From Chryseobacterium carnipullorum (GTDB taxonomy: Bacteria; Bacteroidota; Bacteroidia; Flavobacteriales; Weeksellaceae): DNA of 64,000 bases. The translations under genes and the position numbers were made by a program. Location: contig NZ_FRCD01000008.1 in assembly GCF_900142785.1 (NCBI RefSeq), positions 124,001-188,000 on the forward strand, written 5' to 3'. The notes beneath the pieces were generated by a model, which did not search any database, was not told where the DNA came from, and worked only from the letters and a program-made list of their open reading frames with translations. Below, one piece after another: positions 8,740 to 17,077 of the stretch. The first letter of the stretch is position 1, and every line of letters starts with the position of its first letter.

Positions 8740-9609
8740 ATGAGAATCCTATTCAAAAATATCTTTACAGGATTGATGCTGGCAGGGAGTTTTATAATGG
8801 TGAAGGGACAGTTTCTTGCCGCCTCAGATACTTCTGAAAACAGTGTAAGAAAGTACAATAACATTATAAATTCCAATAAGGAAATCGTTGAATTTATCGA
8901 ATATTCATTGGTGCAGAAAGGTCTGCCCAAACATTTGAGAAATCTGGCGCTCATTGAGTCACATTTTAACAGGAATATCACCTCGGGAGCCGGAGCGGTG
9001 GGCGTATGGCAGTTCATGACCGCCCATGCCAACCAATATGGACTTACAGAGCAGAACCGTACAGACGTCTATAAAAGTACCAAGACTGCAGTAGTTTCCC
9101 TGGCTAACCTGTACAGAAAGTATGGTGACTGGATTACTGTAGTAGCAGCCTATAACTGTGGCGAAGGAAATATTGCCAAAGCGATGGAGTCTGCAGGTTC
9201 GACCCAATATCATCTATTTTCCAAATACCTCCCTGGAGAAACAATCAATCACGTAAAAAAATATCTGAATGCATGCTATGCAACCGGTGAGCTGGAAAGT
9301 GTTTTAAACAACTATAATTCTTCCAGGCTTAATAAGGTTTTCTTTACCGAGGGAGGAAGTAGCAGGAATTCTGGTGTATCTCTGCAGGAAACAGAGATCA
9401 ATGCAGGATTTAATCTGGACATCATTGCTAATGAATTGAACATTGGAATGAGTGAAATTCTTGCCTGGAATCCTGGCATTGTAGAAGAACTTCAGAAAAA
9501 AGGGGAGAGCCCTCTTTATCTTCCAACGGATCTTATGCCGGACTTTCTTTTGAGGAAAAATAAAATTCTAATACGTTCTATAAAAGAAGGAAATCGGGTA
9601 CAACAATAA
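8740..9609 (+). CDS. Exported lytic transglycosylase (SLT family, MltD-like) in T6SS locus
   Basis: The protein has 289 residues with a signal peptide (about 1-23). The soluble lytic transglycosylase fold is clear: catalytic Glu73 in ALIESHFN, then GAGAVGVWQFM, and later AAYNCGEGNI. The C-terminal part (about 222-270, NLDIIANELNIGMSEILAWNP) resembles a LysM-like unit as found in MltD. Such enzymes cleave the glycan strands, which could open the wall for the envelope complex. It lies 84 bp after clpV and is followed by a terminator, so it may be cotranscribed with clpV. A general cell-wall role cannot be excluded, but the surrounding genes are all T6SS. Confidence 0.82.
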   Translation: MRILFKNIFTGLMLAGSFIMVKGQFLAASDTSENSVRKYNNIINSNKEIVEFIEYSLVQKGLPKHLRNLALIESHFNRNITSGAGAVGVWQFMTAHANQYGLTEQNRTDVYKSTKTAVVSLANLYRKYGDWITVVAAYNCGEGNIAKAMESAGSTQYHLFSKYLPGETINHVKKYLNACYATGELESVLNNYNSSRLNKVFFTEGGSSRNSGVSLQETEINAGFNLDIIANELNIGMSEILAWNPGIVEELQKKGESPLYLPTDLMPDFLLRKNKILIRSIKEGNRVQQ

Positions 9610-9635
9610 ACCCAAAAAGTATAAATAAACTTATA

Positions 9636-9662
9636 GCCGTTACGTTAGTGACGGTTTTTTTT
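9636..9662 (+). terminator. Intrinsic terminator after the transglycosylase gene
   Basis: CCGTTAC (9637-9643) pairs with GTGACGG (9648-9654), one wobble, followed by T8. Confidence 0.8.
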
Positions 9663-9814
9663 ATGTCTTTATATTACTTGGTAAAACGTCGGGATTTGTT
9701 ATAATTCTTTTTCTTTATTTCTCCTTATAGTGTAAAAAAAGTACGTAGAATTAGTGTTTTTTATTGTGTTAATCGTTTTTAATTCAGGTTTTTAGGTTTT
9801 GTTTTAAATCAAAA

Positions 9815-9908
9815 GTCGTAGAATTACTACATCAAATCGTAGAATTACTACAAATTTTCAAATTTATATTCAAAAGCTTTATTATCAAAATATGACGTTA
9901 TATATTTG
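9815..9908 (+). promoter_or_regulatory. hcp2 promoter with paired 16-bp boxes
   Basis: Boxes GTCGTAGAATTACTAC (9815-9830) and ATCGTAGAATTACTAC (9836-9851) are 21 bp apart; 49 bp later stands TATATTTG (9901-9908). A third, weaker match, GTACGTAGAATTAGTG, lies upstream at 9741-9756. The leader from the -7 element to the ATG (CAATCACCAAATCACAAAAT) resembles those of hcp1 and hcp3. Confidence 0.75.
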
Positions 9909-9961
9909 CTATGTAATCAATCACCAAATCACAAAATATTAACAATTAAAATTTACCAATC

Positions 9962-10372
9962 ATGGCAGCAAATTCAAGAGGAATCTTAAAATTCAACAAC
10001 GGAGGAGAACAAAAGTTATTAAAGCTTAATTACAGTGTTTCAAGATCTACAGACGTTTCAGGACGTGTAGCATCAGACCCTTCCAATGCTTTGATCAAAG
10101 TAACAGTGGAAGCTACTGAGAAATCTGATATCTTAGAAAGCCTATTGAACGGAAAGTATAAGCCTACTACAGGTGAAGTTACTTTCAACAAATCTCACGA
10201 AGAAGGTACATTAACTACCTTAAAGTGGGAAAACGGATATGTTATCCAACACGAAGTAGACTTCGACGCTGTAGACGAAAACAGCATGCTGATCAGCTTT
10301 GTCGTAAGCGCGGAAGTGATCACCCTTGGTAACTCTGAGTATCGTGGAATGTGGCCTTCAGACGGAAAATAA
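9962..10372 (+). CDS. tssD: T6SS tube protein Hcp/TssD, copy 2
   Basis: The protein has 136 residues. It is the same family as hcp1 and nearly identical to hcp3; the differences from hcp3 are a few conservative changes (DAVDENS versus DAIDSNS, FVV versus FVI) and the last residues (PSDGK versus PGGQ). The ring surface is thus conserved while the very C-terminus varies. It lies 222 bp before vgrG with a hairpin between, so tube and spike may be expressed at different levels. Silent codon differences from hcp3 show that the duplication is not brand new, or that protein sequence is under strong constraint. Confidence 0.9.
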   Translation: MAANSRGILKFNNGGEQKLLKLNYSVSRSTDVSGRVASDPSNALIKVTVEATEKSDILESLLNGKYKPTTGEVTFNKSHEEGTLTTLKWENGYVIQHEVDFDAVDENSMLISFVVSAEVITLGNSEYRGMWPSDGK

Positions 10373-10405
10373 TCTAAACAATCACCTTAGTAAAAATAAA
10401 TTGGT

Positions 10406-10446
10406 ACAGGATAGTGTATTCGCAGGAATATGCTATTCTGTTTTTG
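10406..10446 (+). terminator. Intrinsic terminator after hcp2
   Basis: ACAGGATAG (10406-10414) pairs with CTATTCTGT (10433-10441), one wobble, followed by T. A second small hairpin (GAATCC/GGAATTC, near 10480-10497) followed by a long T tract lies downstream, before vgrG. Confidence 0.7.
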
Positions 10447-10594
10447 CTATTTTTAGCCAATTGAACCTCCAAAAAAACGAATCCTGTAGGAATTCTTATT
10501 TAATTTTTTTTTAAGAATTGAAAATGAATCTTCAAAAAAAATTGAACATCCTGAAGCGATTCAATACGGATTCCTAATTAAAAAAACACATAAT

Positions 10595-12775
10595 ATGTTC
10601 AAGGATGATCAATCGATAAAAGGACAAAGCTCTAAAGGCAGTGTCAAAAAAAATATAATGGCATCACAACAGCTTAAAAATGCTGAAAATAATGCCGTAC
10701 AAAAAATAGACGAAAAGCTTCATAAAGCAGATGAAGCTGTAAAAAAGTCAGCAAAAAAGGCTCAGGAAATCTATTCCGGTACTGCCCAAAACTCAAAAAT
10801 GTTCATGAACCAAACGCTGGTTCCGAATAATCCATCCATTACCGAAAATAAGGTCTGGGCAAAACAGCCCACCTCAAAAATACACAATGCTGCCGCCATT
10901 CCTGAAAGCTTAATTGCCGGAATCAACCGCGTTGTTATGCTTGATATTGTCATTGAAGGACAGATTATTAAACATTTCAAGCATTTTAAACTGGCTCAGA
11001 GTGCCTCAAGGCATCATGAATTCAGCCTGACCCTTGCTCATGATACTCTGGGAAGTCCGGAAAATCATAATCTGCAGGAAGCGCAGAATTTTTTAGGCAA
11101 AAGAATTACCGTAGTATTTCAATATAAAGATATTGAAGAAGGGCCCGAACGTAACTTTGTCGGGGTTATCACAGAAGTAGGTTTCAGTCAGGAAAAAGGG
11201 AATCTTGGAAATATCATCCTTACCGGATTCAGTCCTACGGTTTTGCTGGATGCGGCACCTCATATCCAGAGTTTCGGAGGTGGGCAGGAAGTGAGCTTAA
11301 ACAGTATTGCCCATCATGTGATCAAAGAAGGTCTTGGATCAAATAAATTTGATTTCAGGGTAGATGCCCAGCATGGAAATGTTCCCTACAGCTCTCAATA
11401 CGAAGAAACGCATTATAATTATCTGGCAAGAATTGCCGAAGCATACGGAGAACAGTTTTATTACGATGGTGAAGTACTGCATTTCGGGAAGCTTCCGCCA
11501 CAGGAAAAACCGGTGATGCTTACTTATGGCAGCAGTGTAAGTGATATTGCTATCAAAATGAAAGCACAGCATGTAAGTCCAAGTTTTTACGGTTACAACA
11601 GCAGTAAAAATGAAAAGCTGACTACCGGAAGTTCAAAGATCAGTCATACTTCAGATATTGCCAAACGGGCTTATGAAATATCAGAGAGAACTTTTAAGAC
11701 GCCCTCATTAAGAGTAGCCCCTATTAAAGCCACCTCTTTTATGGATATCGATGCATCGCAGAAAGGCACAGCAGGTAGTAAGGCATCGGAAGTTTTCATT
11801 ACTTCAGGAACGACTACCGTTCCGTTCTTATATCCGGGATGTACTGCAGATATTGAAATGCGTAAAGCAGATAGCAGTGATACGGCCTATTTTACAAAAT
11901 TAATGATCATTGGAGTTACCCATGAAGTGGATGCAAGAGGTTATTATGAAGGCACTTTTGAAGCTATTGCTGCAGACACCGGATTTATTCCCCGCCCGGA
12001 ATTTGAAATTCCAAAAGCAGAACCTCAGTTTGCCAAAGTAATATCCAACAGCGATCCTTCAGATCAGGGCAGAGTGAAAGTACAGTTTGACTGGCAGGCA
12101 GGGCAGGATACTACCGAATTTATCCGCGTCATGTCTCCTGACGCCGGAAGCAGTGATAAAGTCAATAAAAACCGTGGTTTTATGTCTGTTCCTGAAGTAG
12201 GTGATCAGATCATCGTGAACTTTGTTCATCAGCATCCGGACCGTCCTTTTGTGATGGGAGGAATGTTTCATGGAGGGATTGGTGCCGGAGGTGGAGCCGG
12301 GAATAATGTGATGAGTTTTAGTGGAAGAAGTGGCGCAGAATTGAAATATGACAATGGAGCCGGATCTATGAATCTAAAGGATCAGGGAGGGGCTAATATG
12401 TTTTTTGATGGAGCGGGGAATGTAGTCCACAATGCAAATAATGACAGTACAAAAACAGTTGGTAACAATAAAACGGATAAAATTGGTAATAATAAAAAAC
12501 TCGAAGTTGGATGTGACCATATAACAGATGTAGGAAATACGCATAAGGTGGAGGTAGGAAAAGAGCAAAGTATATTTACAATGGATAACGCAGGGGTTAT
12601 AAATTTAACAGGAGTTGATAAAATAACACTTAAGGTAGGAAGTAGTGAGATTAAAATTACAGGTACTAAAATTACAATAACCAGTGCTGAGGTAGAAATA
12701 AAAGGAACCGGGACAGCAAAAGCAATTTTTAATGGAAGTACTACTATTACAGGAACATCTGTAGATATAAATTAA
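10595..12775 (+). CDS. tssI: T6SS spike protein VgrG/TssI
   Basis: The protein has 726 residues. After a Lys-rich, coiled-coil-like leader (about 1-110) come the gp27-like domain, with the family motif of an ETHYNYLARIAEAYGEQFYYDG stretch near 270, the OB-fold gp5 domain (about 475-560, DPSDQGRVKVQFDW ... GDQIIVNFVHQHPDRP), and a C-terminal beta-helix of short repeats (TKTVGNNKTDKIGNNKKLEV). The trimer caps the Hcp tube. No enzymatic extension follows the helix, so cargo is probably carried by the next genes, which start 3 bp after its stop. The long leader is unusual; an internal ATG at 10,661 would shorten it, so the start is uncertain. Confidence 0.88.
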   Translation: MFKDDQSIKGQSSKGSVKKNIMASQQLKNAENNAVQKIDEKLHKADEAVKKSAKKAQEIYSGTAQNSKMFMNQTLVPNNPSITENKVWAKQPTSKIHNAAAIPESLIAGINRVVMLDIVIEGQIIKHFKHFKLAQSASRHHEFSLTLAHDTLGSPENHNLQEAQNFLGKRITVVFQYKDIEEGPERNFVGVITEVGFSQEKGNLGNIILTGFSPTVLLDAAPHIQSFGGGQEVSLNSIAHHVIKEGLGSNKFDFRVDAQHGNVPYSSQYEETHYNYLARIAEAYGEQFYYDGEVLHFGKLPPQEKPVMLTYGSSVSDIAIKMKAQHVSPSFYGYNSSKNEKLTTGSSKISHTSDIAKRAYEISERTFKTPSLRVAPIKATSFMDIDASQKGTAGSKASEVFITSGTTTVPFLYPGCTADIEMRKADSSDTAYFTKLMIIGVTHEVDARGYYEGTFEAIAADTGFIPRPEFEIPKAEPQFAKVISNSDPSDQGRVKVQFDWQAGQDTTEFIRVMSPDAGSSDKVNKNRGFMSVPEVGDQIIVNFVHQHPDRPFVMGGMFHGGIGAGGGAGNNVMSFSGRSGAELKYDNGAGSMNLKDQGGANMFFDGAGNVVHNANNDSTKTVGNNKTDKIGNNKKLEVGCDHITDVGNTHKVEVGKEQSIFTMDNAGVINLTGVDKITLKVGSSEIKITGTKITITSAEVEIKGTGTAKAIFNGSTTITGTSVDIN

Positions 12776-12778
12776 AAA

Positions 12779-13855
12779 ATGGAGTTTATAAAATACGAAA
12801 TACAAAAAGGTGATACTTTAAAATCTATTGCTGAAAAATATGATTTGGATGCAAATGAGATGAAGATATTTCATAACGAAAATTGTGGAATAACTGGAAT
12901 AATTTTAAATGACGATTTACCGTTGCATCTCAAGTATATATTAATCAACAAAAATATAATACATCAAAAAAAGAAGAATAAGGCAAAGAGCGGAGAATTA
13001 GATTTTAATCAACAAGCTAGATATAGATGTGAGCAAATAAATACTTCTAAATTTAATAATAATTTGGTTCATTATGTTGAACAACACTTTCAATATCTTC
13101 TTAAACATAACCTTTCTCTTGAAACAGGATATGTTAAATTGGAGGATTATAACAAAGAAATTTCTCCCAAATTTTTAGAAGAAACATTTGATTTTATTGA
13201 GAAAACCGATAGAATTAAAAATAATGTATTGTTTAATCTGGATATTGAAACGGGTAAACCAAAACAAATTTTAAATAAAAAGGAGATTAATGATAACTGG
13301 TTATATTTTAAACAGAAGGAGTTTTATAATATACCTTTCATAAAAAAAATTGGAGAAACGAATAGGGGAGCTGTTGAAGAATTATTAGATATGGGAGATC
13401 AACAATTCTCATTATCAGCTAACAATGAGGAAGAGTATTGGAGAGACTTCTTTTATTTTTGTTGTTTTGATCAATATCTCTTTAAGGAAAGCCAGTGGGA
13501 AAACGTAAAATTTGATTTTATATCAACAATTGTTCCGCCAATAATTATTCCATTAAACTTAAGATATGATAAGATAGATGAGAATGATGGAATTGTTTCA
13601 ATTAGGAAGGTAGCAGAATATGAAATGTCCGAAAAACTACTAACTGAAATTAGAAACAGATACGATGAACTTCATAGGGCAGTTGTTAAATATGATTTTA
13701 CTGCATACAAGATTATTTTTCGATCAACTATAGAAATGAATACTAAGACCAAAACTATTAATAACGCAAGAGTTGTTTTAAAAGAAGAAATTTCTGATAA
13801 CATTGAGAATGAATGTATATTTACAGTTAAGAAATTAGAAAATTTTACTCCATAA
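12779..13855 (+). CDS. LysM-domain protein of the VgrG cargo module
   Basis: The protein has 358 residues and no signal peptide. Residues 3-57 form a LysM-like domain (YEIQKGDTLKSIAEKYDLDA, then a late Asn and an ILI strand). The remaining 300 residues are rich in Lys, Asn and aromatic residues and match no family I recognise; no catalytic motif stands out. A LysM protein just after a spike gene suggests an adaptor that links the spike or its tip to cargo, as in related contractile systems; a cell-wall-acting effector is an alternative. It begins 3 bp after vgrG and ends 2 bp before the next gene. The sequence is visibly more A/T-rich than vgrG, suggesting a transferred module. Confidence 0.6.
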   Translation: MEFIKYEIQKGDTLKSIAEKYDLDANEMKIFHNENCGITGIILNDDLPLHLKYILINKNIIHQKKKNKAKSGELDFNQQARYRCEQINTSKFNNNLVHYVEQHFQYLLKHNLSLETGYVKLEDYNKEISPKFLEETFDFIEKTDRIKNNVLFNLDIETGKPKQILNKKEINDNWLYFKQKEFYNIPFIKKIGETNRGAVEELLDMGDQQFSLSANNEEEYWRDFFYFCCFDQYLFKESQWENVKFDFISTIVPPIIIPLNLRYDKIDENDGIVSIRKVAEYEMSEKLLTEIRNRYDELHRAVVKYDFTAYKIIFRSTIEMNTKTKTINNARVVLKEEISDNIENECIFTVKKLENFTP

Positions 13856-13857
13856 GT

Positions 13858-14541
13858 ATGAATAATAAAGAGTTCCGATTTCAAGGTCTTGATGCTAAAA
13901 CAGAGCTTAAATTGGCTTTAATGTTAATTTTTCCAAGTCTAATGATTATGTTTGGAATATTATATGGCAGTCATATTTTATTTCCTAAAATATCTTTTCT
14001 CATGCCGCTTCTTTTTGGAGCTACAACAACGGTAGGAATAAGCATTATTATCTTAAAACAATTAACTAATCTGGTCAGAGAAAAAGAATGGATTATAAAT
14101 ATAGATGATAAATTTTTAAATCTGAAATTCAGAGGTATTAATCATCATATTCAATTATCTGATATTAAAATAATCAAAAACTTGGGAAATATTGGATTGC
14201 GTTATCTGACAATTAAGACGAAAAATAATGTAATTAAAATAAGAGTAGGTAATACAGGCTTGGCACCATTCTCTAAGCAAAAAGATATAGATGAATTAGA
14301 TGCATTTGTTCAATATTTAAAACCTTATATTGATAAGCATTTTAATGAAAAAGTGCTTAAAAATATTGTACAACCTAATATTATTCCAAATTTTGGAGTT
14401 TATGTAGTAAAAGAAGAAAAGATAAAATACTCAATAATAAATAGAATGAAACCTTGGCAAGTGGTGGTATTTATTTTAGGAATATTAGTCTTAATAATGA
14501 TACTTTTTGTAAATATTATGGAATATATTTTTTTTAAATAA
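13858..14541 (+). CDS. Membrane protein, possible immunity protein of the cargo module
   Basis: The protein has 227 residues. Two membrane spans lie near the N-terminus (about 18-38 and 42-64) and one at the C-terminus (about 200-222). The central soluble part (WIINIDDKFLNLKFRG then HIQLSDIKIIKNL) has the alternating strands of a bacterial PH-like domain. It is spaced 2 bp from the LysM gene and 7 bp from the PAAR-like gene, so all share one transcript. A membrane-resident small protein beside a membrane-inserting effector candidate would suit an immunity protein, but this is inference from position only; it could also be a delivery or assembly factor. Confidence 0.5.
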   Translation: MNNKEFRFQGLDAKTELKLALMLIFPSLMIMFGILYGSHILFPKISFLMPLLFGATTTVGISIIILKQLTNLVREKEWIINIDDKFLNLKFRGINHHIQLSDIKIIKNLGNIGLRYLTIKTKNNVIKIRVGNTGLAPFSKQKDIDELDAFVQYLKPYIDKHFNEKVLKNIVQPNIIPNFGVYVVKEEKIKYSIINRMKPWQVVVFILGILVLIMILFVNIMEYIFFK

Positions 14542-14548
14542 TATAAAT

Positions 14549-15886
14549 ATGGCAGTTTACTTACCTGAAAATGTATTTGCAGTTTGTACAAATCAATTAA
14601 ACTCAGACTATAAACAATTTAATCTGAGCGATAACAGACAATTTAAATCTGTGAAATTAGGTACTCAAAATAGAGTTTTTCTGGTTAAAATTGATAAAAA
14701 GTTATCAGAGGATTTTGAATGTAAAAGCGGTTGGAGTTCTGGTTTAGGAACTGTAGCTTTTGGAGGAGGAGTTATAGGAGGAATGCTTTTAGTAGCTGCA
14801 ACTGCAGCAACTATTCCCGTCGCAGGATGGATCGTTGGAGGGGCAATTGCAATTGCAGCCATTGGATATGGCCTTTGGCAAATGAGTCAACGACCAACGT
14901 GTAGTGAAATGATTGGCTTTGAGGAAAGTCAGTGGAAAAATCATCATACGACAGTACATTTTGATAGTAATAAAGTTAAAAATAAAGATATGTATTTGGC
15001 ATTGACAAAGAATTCAATGCTAGCATGTAAGGAGGGTGGGGTTTTATTACCTTTTATCAGCCGTACTTCTGCAAATAGCGCAGCATATAGCATTTCTCTA
15101 AATAATAACACTGAAAAATGGGTTAATATAGGTTCTGGACTTATTGCTGGGGTTTTGTTTGGTTTTAGTATGGGTACCAGTTTGCCTGTCGGAGGTTTAT
15201 TAGGAGGAGCGAGGTCTCTATATGTAGCAAAACAAACTGCAATTTTTTTAGGTTTCTTACCGATTGGGTATTTTTTAATAAATCCTTTAGCTTCATCCAC
15301 TGCCACATCAATTAATGCGGGAATAGGTGATGGTAGCTATGAAAATGTTAAAGGAGCAGGTGAAAGTACAACAAACTTAATTCAGCCAACCGATAGTTGG
15401 GATCCATATTCGGTAGCTATGGATGCTAAAGATATCCCGAATATTAAACAGCGAATGATTGACAATAAAGCAACAAAAAGTGATATTGCAAAATTTGAAA
15501 CCGGAGTTGCTGAAGCACAGAGGCAAGGAACATATTCACTTAAAAATAATCCTGATCTTAAGGAAATAATAATCAGGATGAAAAATGGAGATTTTGGGAG
15601 TGTTCTTAAAGACAAAATCACTAATAAAAGTGGTAATTTAAGGGGAATGGTTAATGAGCGGAATGTTGGAAGTGCAGTCAATATTCATCATGAAAATGGT
15701 AAAGCTTCGATTAAAGCTAACACATTATTAAACATTGAAACTTCCGGAAAAGTAGCGGGAGGTATAATTACTCTAATAGCACCTTTTGTCAGCAGTTTTT
15801 TTGCAGAGAATGCCATAAGACTTGCTGCAGAAGATTTTTCAAATGATAATACAGATAGTATCGCGGTCAATGCAAATGATGCATGA
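14549..15886 (+). CDS. PAAR-like (DUF4280-like) spike-tip protein with transmembrane segments; effector candidate
   Basis: The protein has 445 residues. Residues 1-165 show the cysteine pattern I associate with DUF4280/PAAR-like proteins: Cys13 (FAVCTN), Cys58 (FECKSG), Cys118 (RPTCSEMIG followed by W129) and Cys160 (SMLACKEGG). Between Cys58 and Cys118 lies a Gly/Ala-rich membrane hairpin (about 67-110). More hydrophobic stretches occur at about 192-220, 225-245 and 405-425, framing a soluble middle. I read it as a tip protein that sharpens VgrG and may insert into the target membrane. There is no signal peptide, as expected for T6SS cargo. The toxic activity is not visible; the hydrophobic layout suggests pore formation. 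Confidence 0.55.
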   Translation: MAVYLPENVFAVCTNQLNSDYKQFNLSDNRQFKSVKLGTQNRVFLVKIDKKLSEDFECKSGWSSGLGTVAFGGGVIGGMLLVAATAATIPVAGWIVGGAIAIAAIGYGLWQMSQRPTCSEMIGFEESQWKNHHTTVHFDSNKVKNKDMYLALTKNSMLACKEGGVLLPFISRTSANSAAYSISLNNNTEKWVNIGSGLIAGVLFGFSMGTSLPVGGLLGGARSLYVAKQTAIFLGFLPIGYFLINPLASSTATSINAGIGDGSYENVKGAGESTTNLIQPTDSWDPYSVAMDAKDIPNIKQRMIDNKATKSDIAKFETGVAEAQRQGTYSLKNNPDLKEIIIRMKNGDFGSVLKDKITNKSGNLRGMVNERNVGSAVNIHHENGKASIKANTLLNIETSGKVAGGIITLIAPFVSSFFAENAIRLAAEDFSNDNTDSIAVNANDA

Positions 15887-15928
15887 ATTTTAAGTAATTT
15901 CTATTAGGAAGTATCAATCTATCTGTAA

Positions 15929-16269
15929 ATGTCAAAAAACATAAAGATAAAAAAATTGGCTATTCTTCATGAGCAATTTTTGTAGCTGTACTATCTTTTT
16001 AGTAAGTGAATTTTTCATTACAAAATGCTATCAGCCAGAAAATGTGACAAAGTATTTGCACCCATTTCATAGATCAAATGTGTTTCATATGATATTTATC
16101 AACTGTTTAAAAAAGGGGAAGTCTTCAAAAAAGGGGAAGTTTACCATATGAAGAAGAGAAAGGGGAAAATCTTAAGAAATTTCTGAAGTCAGCTCAAATG
16201 GAATTGCATTTTTCAATGATGAGAAAGAAAAATTATCAAAGTGTCTTTTGGTATTCCAACCAAGATTAA
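15929..16269 (+). pseudogene. Probable decayed small exported/immunity gene
   Basis: An ATG at 15,929 starts MSKNIKIKKLAIL and stops soon after; a second frame continues with a hydrophobic stretch and cysteines, and a third gives SAQMELHFSMMRKKNYQSVF up to a TAA at 16,267. Reading across three frames with stops suggests a frameshifted gene of about 110 residues. A short tandem repeat (AAAAAAGGGGAAGT, twice, near 16,109-16,142) lies inside. Its position after the PAAR-like gene would suit a lost immunity gene. This could also be plain non-coding sequence. Confidence 0.3.
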
Positions 16270-16448
16270 TAATATAGATTGTGAGCTGGATATTCGATAT
16301 AATTAATATTAAATAATTCCCGCTAGCATACCCTCTTTCTTATTTCTATTATTTCCCGTAATGGGGTAAAATAATAGTAATTAATGGTATTTTAGATAGG
16401 GTTAAACCTTTTATAAATAGGTAATTAAGATATTTTTTTAAATCAAAA

Positions 16449-16542
16449 GTCGTAGAATTACTATATCAAATCGTAGTATTACTACAATATTTCAGATTTA
16501 CCTCTAAAAACTTTTTCTTTACCTGTATCGGGTCTATCTTTG
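16449..16542 (+). promoter_or_regulatory. hcp3 promoter with paired 16-bp boxes
   Basis: Boxes GTCGTAGAATTACTAT (16449-16464) and ATCGTAGTATTACTAC (16470-16485) are 21 bp apart, followed after 49 bp by TATCTTTG (16535-16542). The 49-bp spacer keeps its length although much of its sequence differs from hcp1 and hcp2. The gap 16,270-16,448 shows no gene. Confidence 0.75.
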
Positions 16543-16595
16543 TTCTGTAATCAATCACTAATCACAATATTATATAACAATTAAATACACCAATC

Positions 16596-17003
16596 ATGGC
16601 AGCAAATTCAAGAGGAATCTTAAAATTCAACAACGGAGGAGAACAAAAATTATTAAAGCTTAATTATAGCGTATCAAGATCTACAGACGTTTCAGGACGT
16701 GTAGCATCAGATCCTTCAAACGCTTTGATCAAAGTAACAGTAGAAGCTACTGAAAAATCTGATATCTTGGAAAGTTTATTGAACGGAAAATATAAGCCTA
16801 CAACAGGTGAAGTTACTTTCAATAAATCTCACGAAGAAGGTACATTAACGACTTTGAAGTGGGAAAACGGATATGTAATTCAACACGAAGTAGACTTCGA
16901 TGCTATTGACAGCAACAGCATGTTGATCAGCTTTGTGATCAGTGCAGAGGTGATCACTCTGGGGAATTCTGAGTACCGTGGAATGTGGCCAGGAGGTCAA
17001 TAA
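16596..17003 (+). CDS. tssD: T6SS tube protein Hcp/TssD, copy 3
   Basis: The protein has 135 residues, nearly identical to hcp2, ending EYRGMWPGGQ. It stands alone between its own promoter and terminator, downstream of the A/T-rich cargo module. A second copy flanking the vgrG module, so that the module is bracketed by two almost identical hcp genes, suggests that homologous recombination between them could exchange or delete the module. The function is the same as the other copies; use with a particular spike or cargo is possible but not shown. Confidence 0.9.
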   Translation: MAANSRGILKFNNGGEQKLLKLNYSVSRSTDVSGRVASDPSNALIKVTVEATEKSDILESLLNGKYKPTTGEVTFNKSHEEGTLTTLKWENGYVIQHEVDFDAIDSNSMLISFVISAEVITLGNSEYRGMWPGGQ

Positions 17004-17044
17004 TTAATAGACCCAAGTCTTTTAATAAAAAAATAACATCAAGA

Positions 17045-17077
17045 CAGAATAGCAGAAATGCTGTTCTGTTTTTTTAT
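17045..17077 (+). terminator. Intrinsic terminator after hcp3
   Basis: CAGAATAGCA (17045-17054), GAAA loop, TGCTGTTCTG (17059-17068), one wobble, then T7. It ends the T6SS region. Confidence 0.85.
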
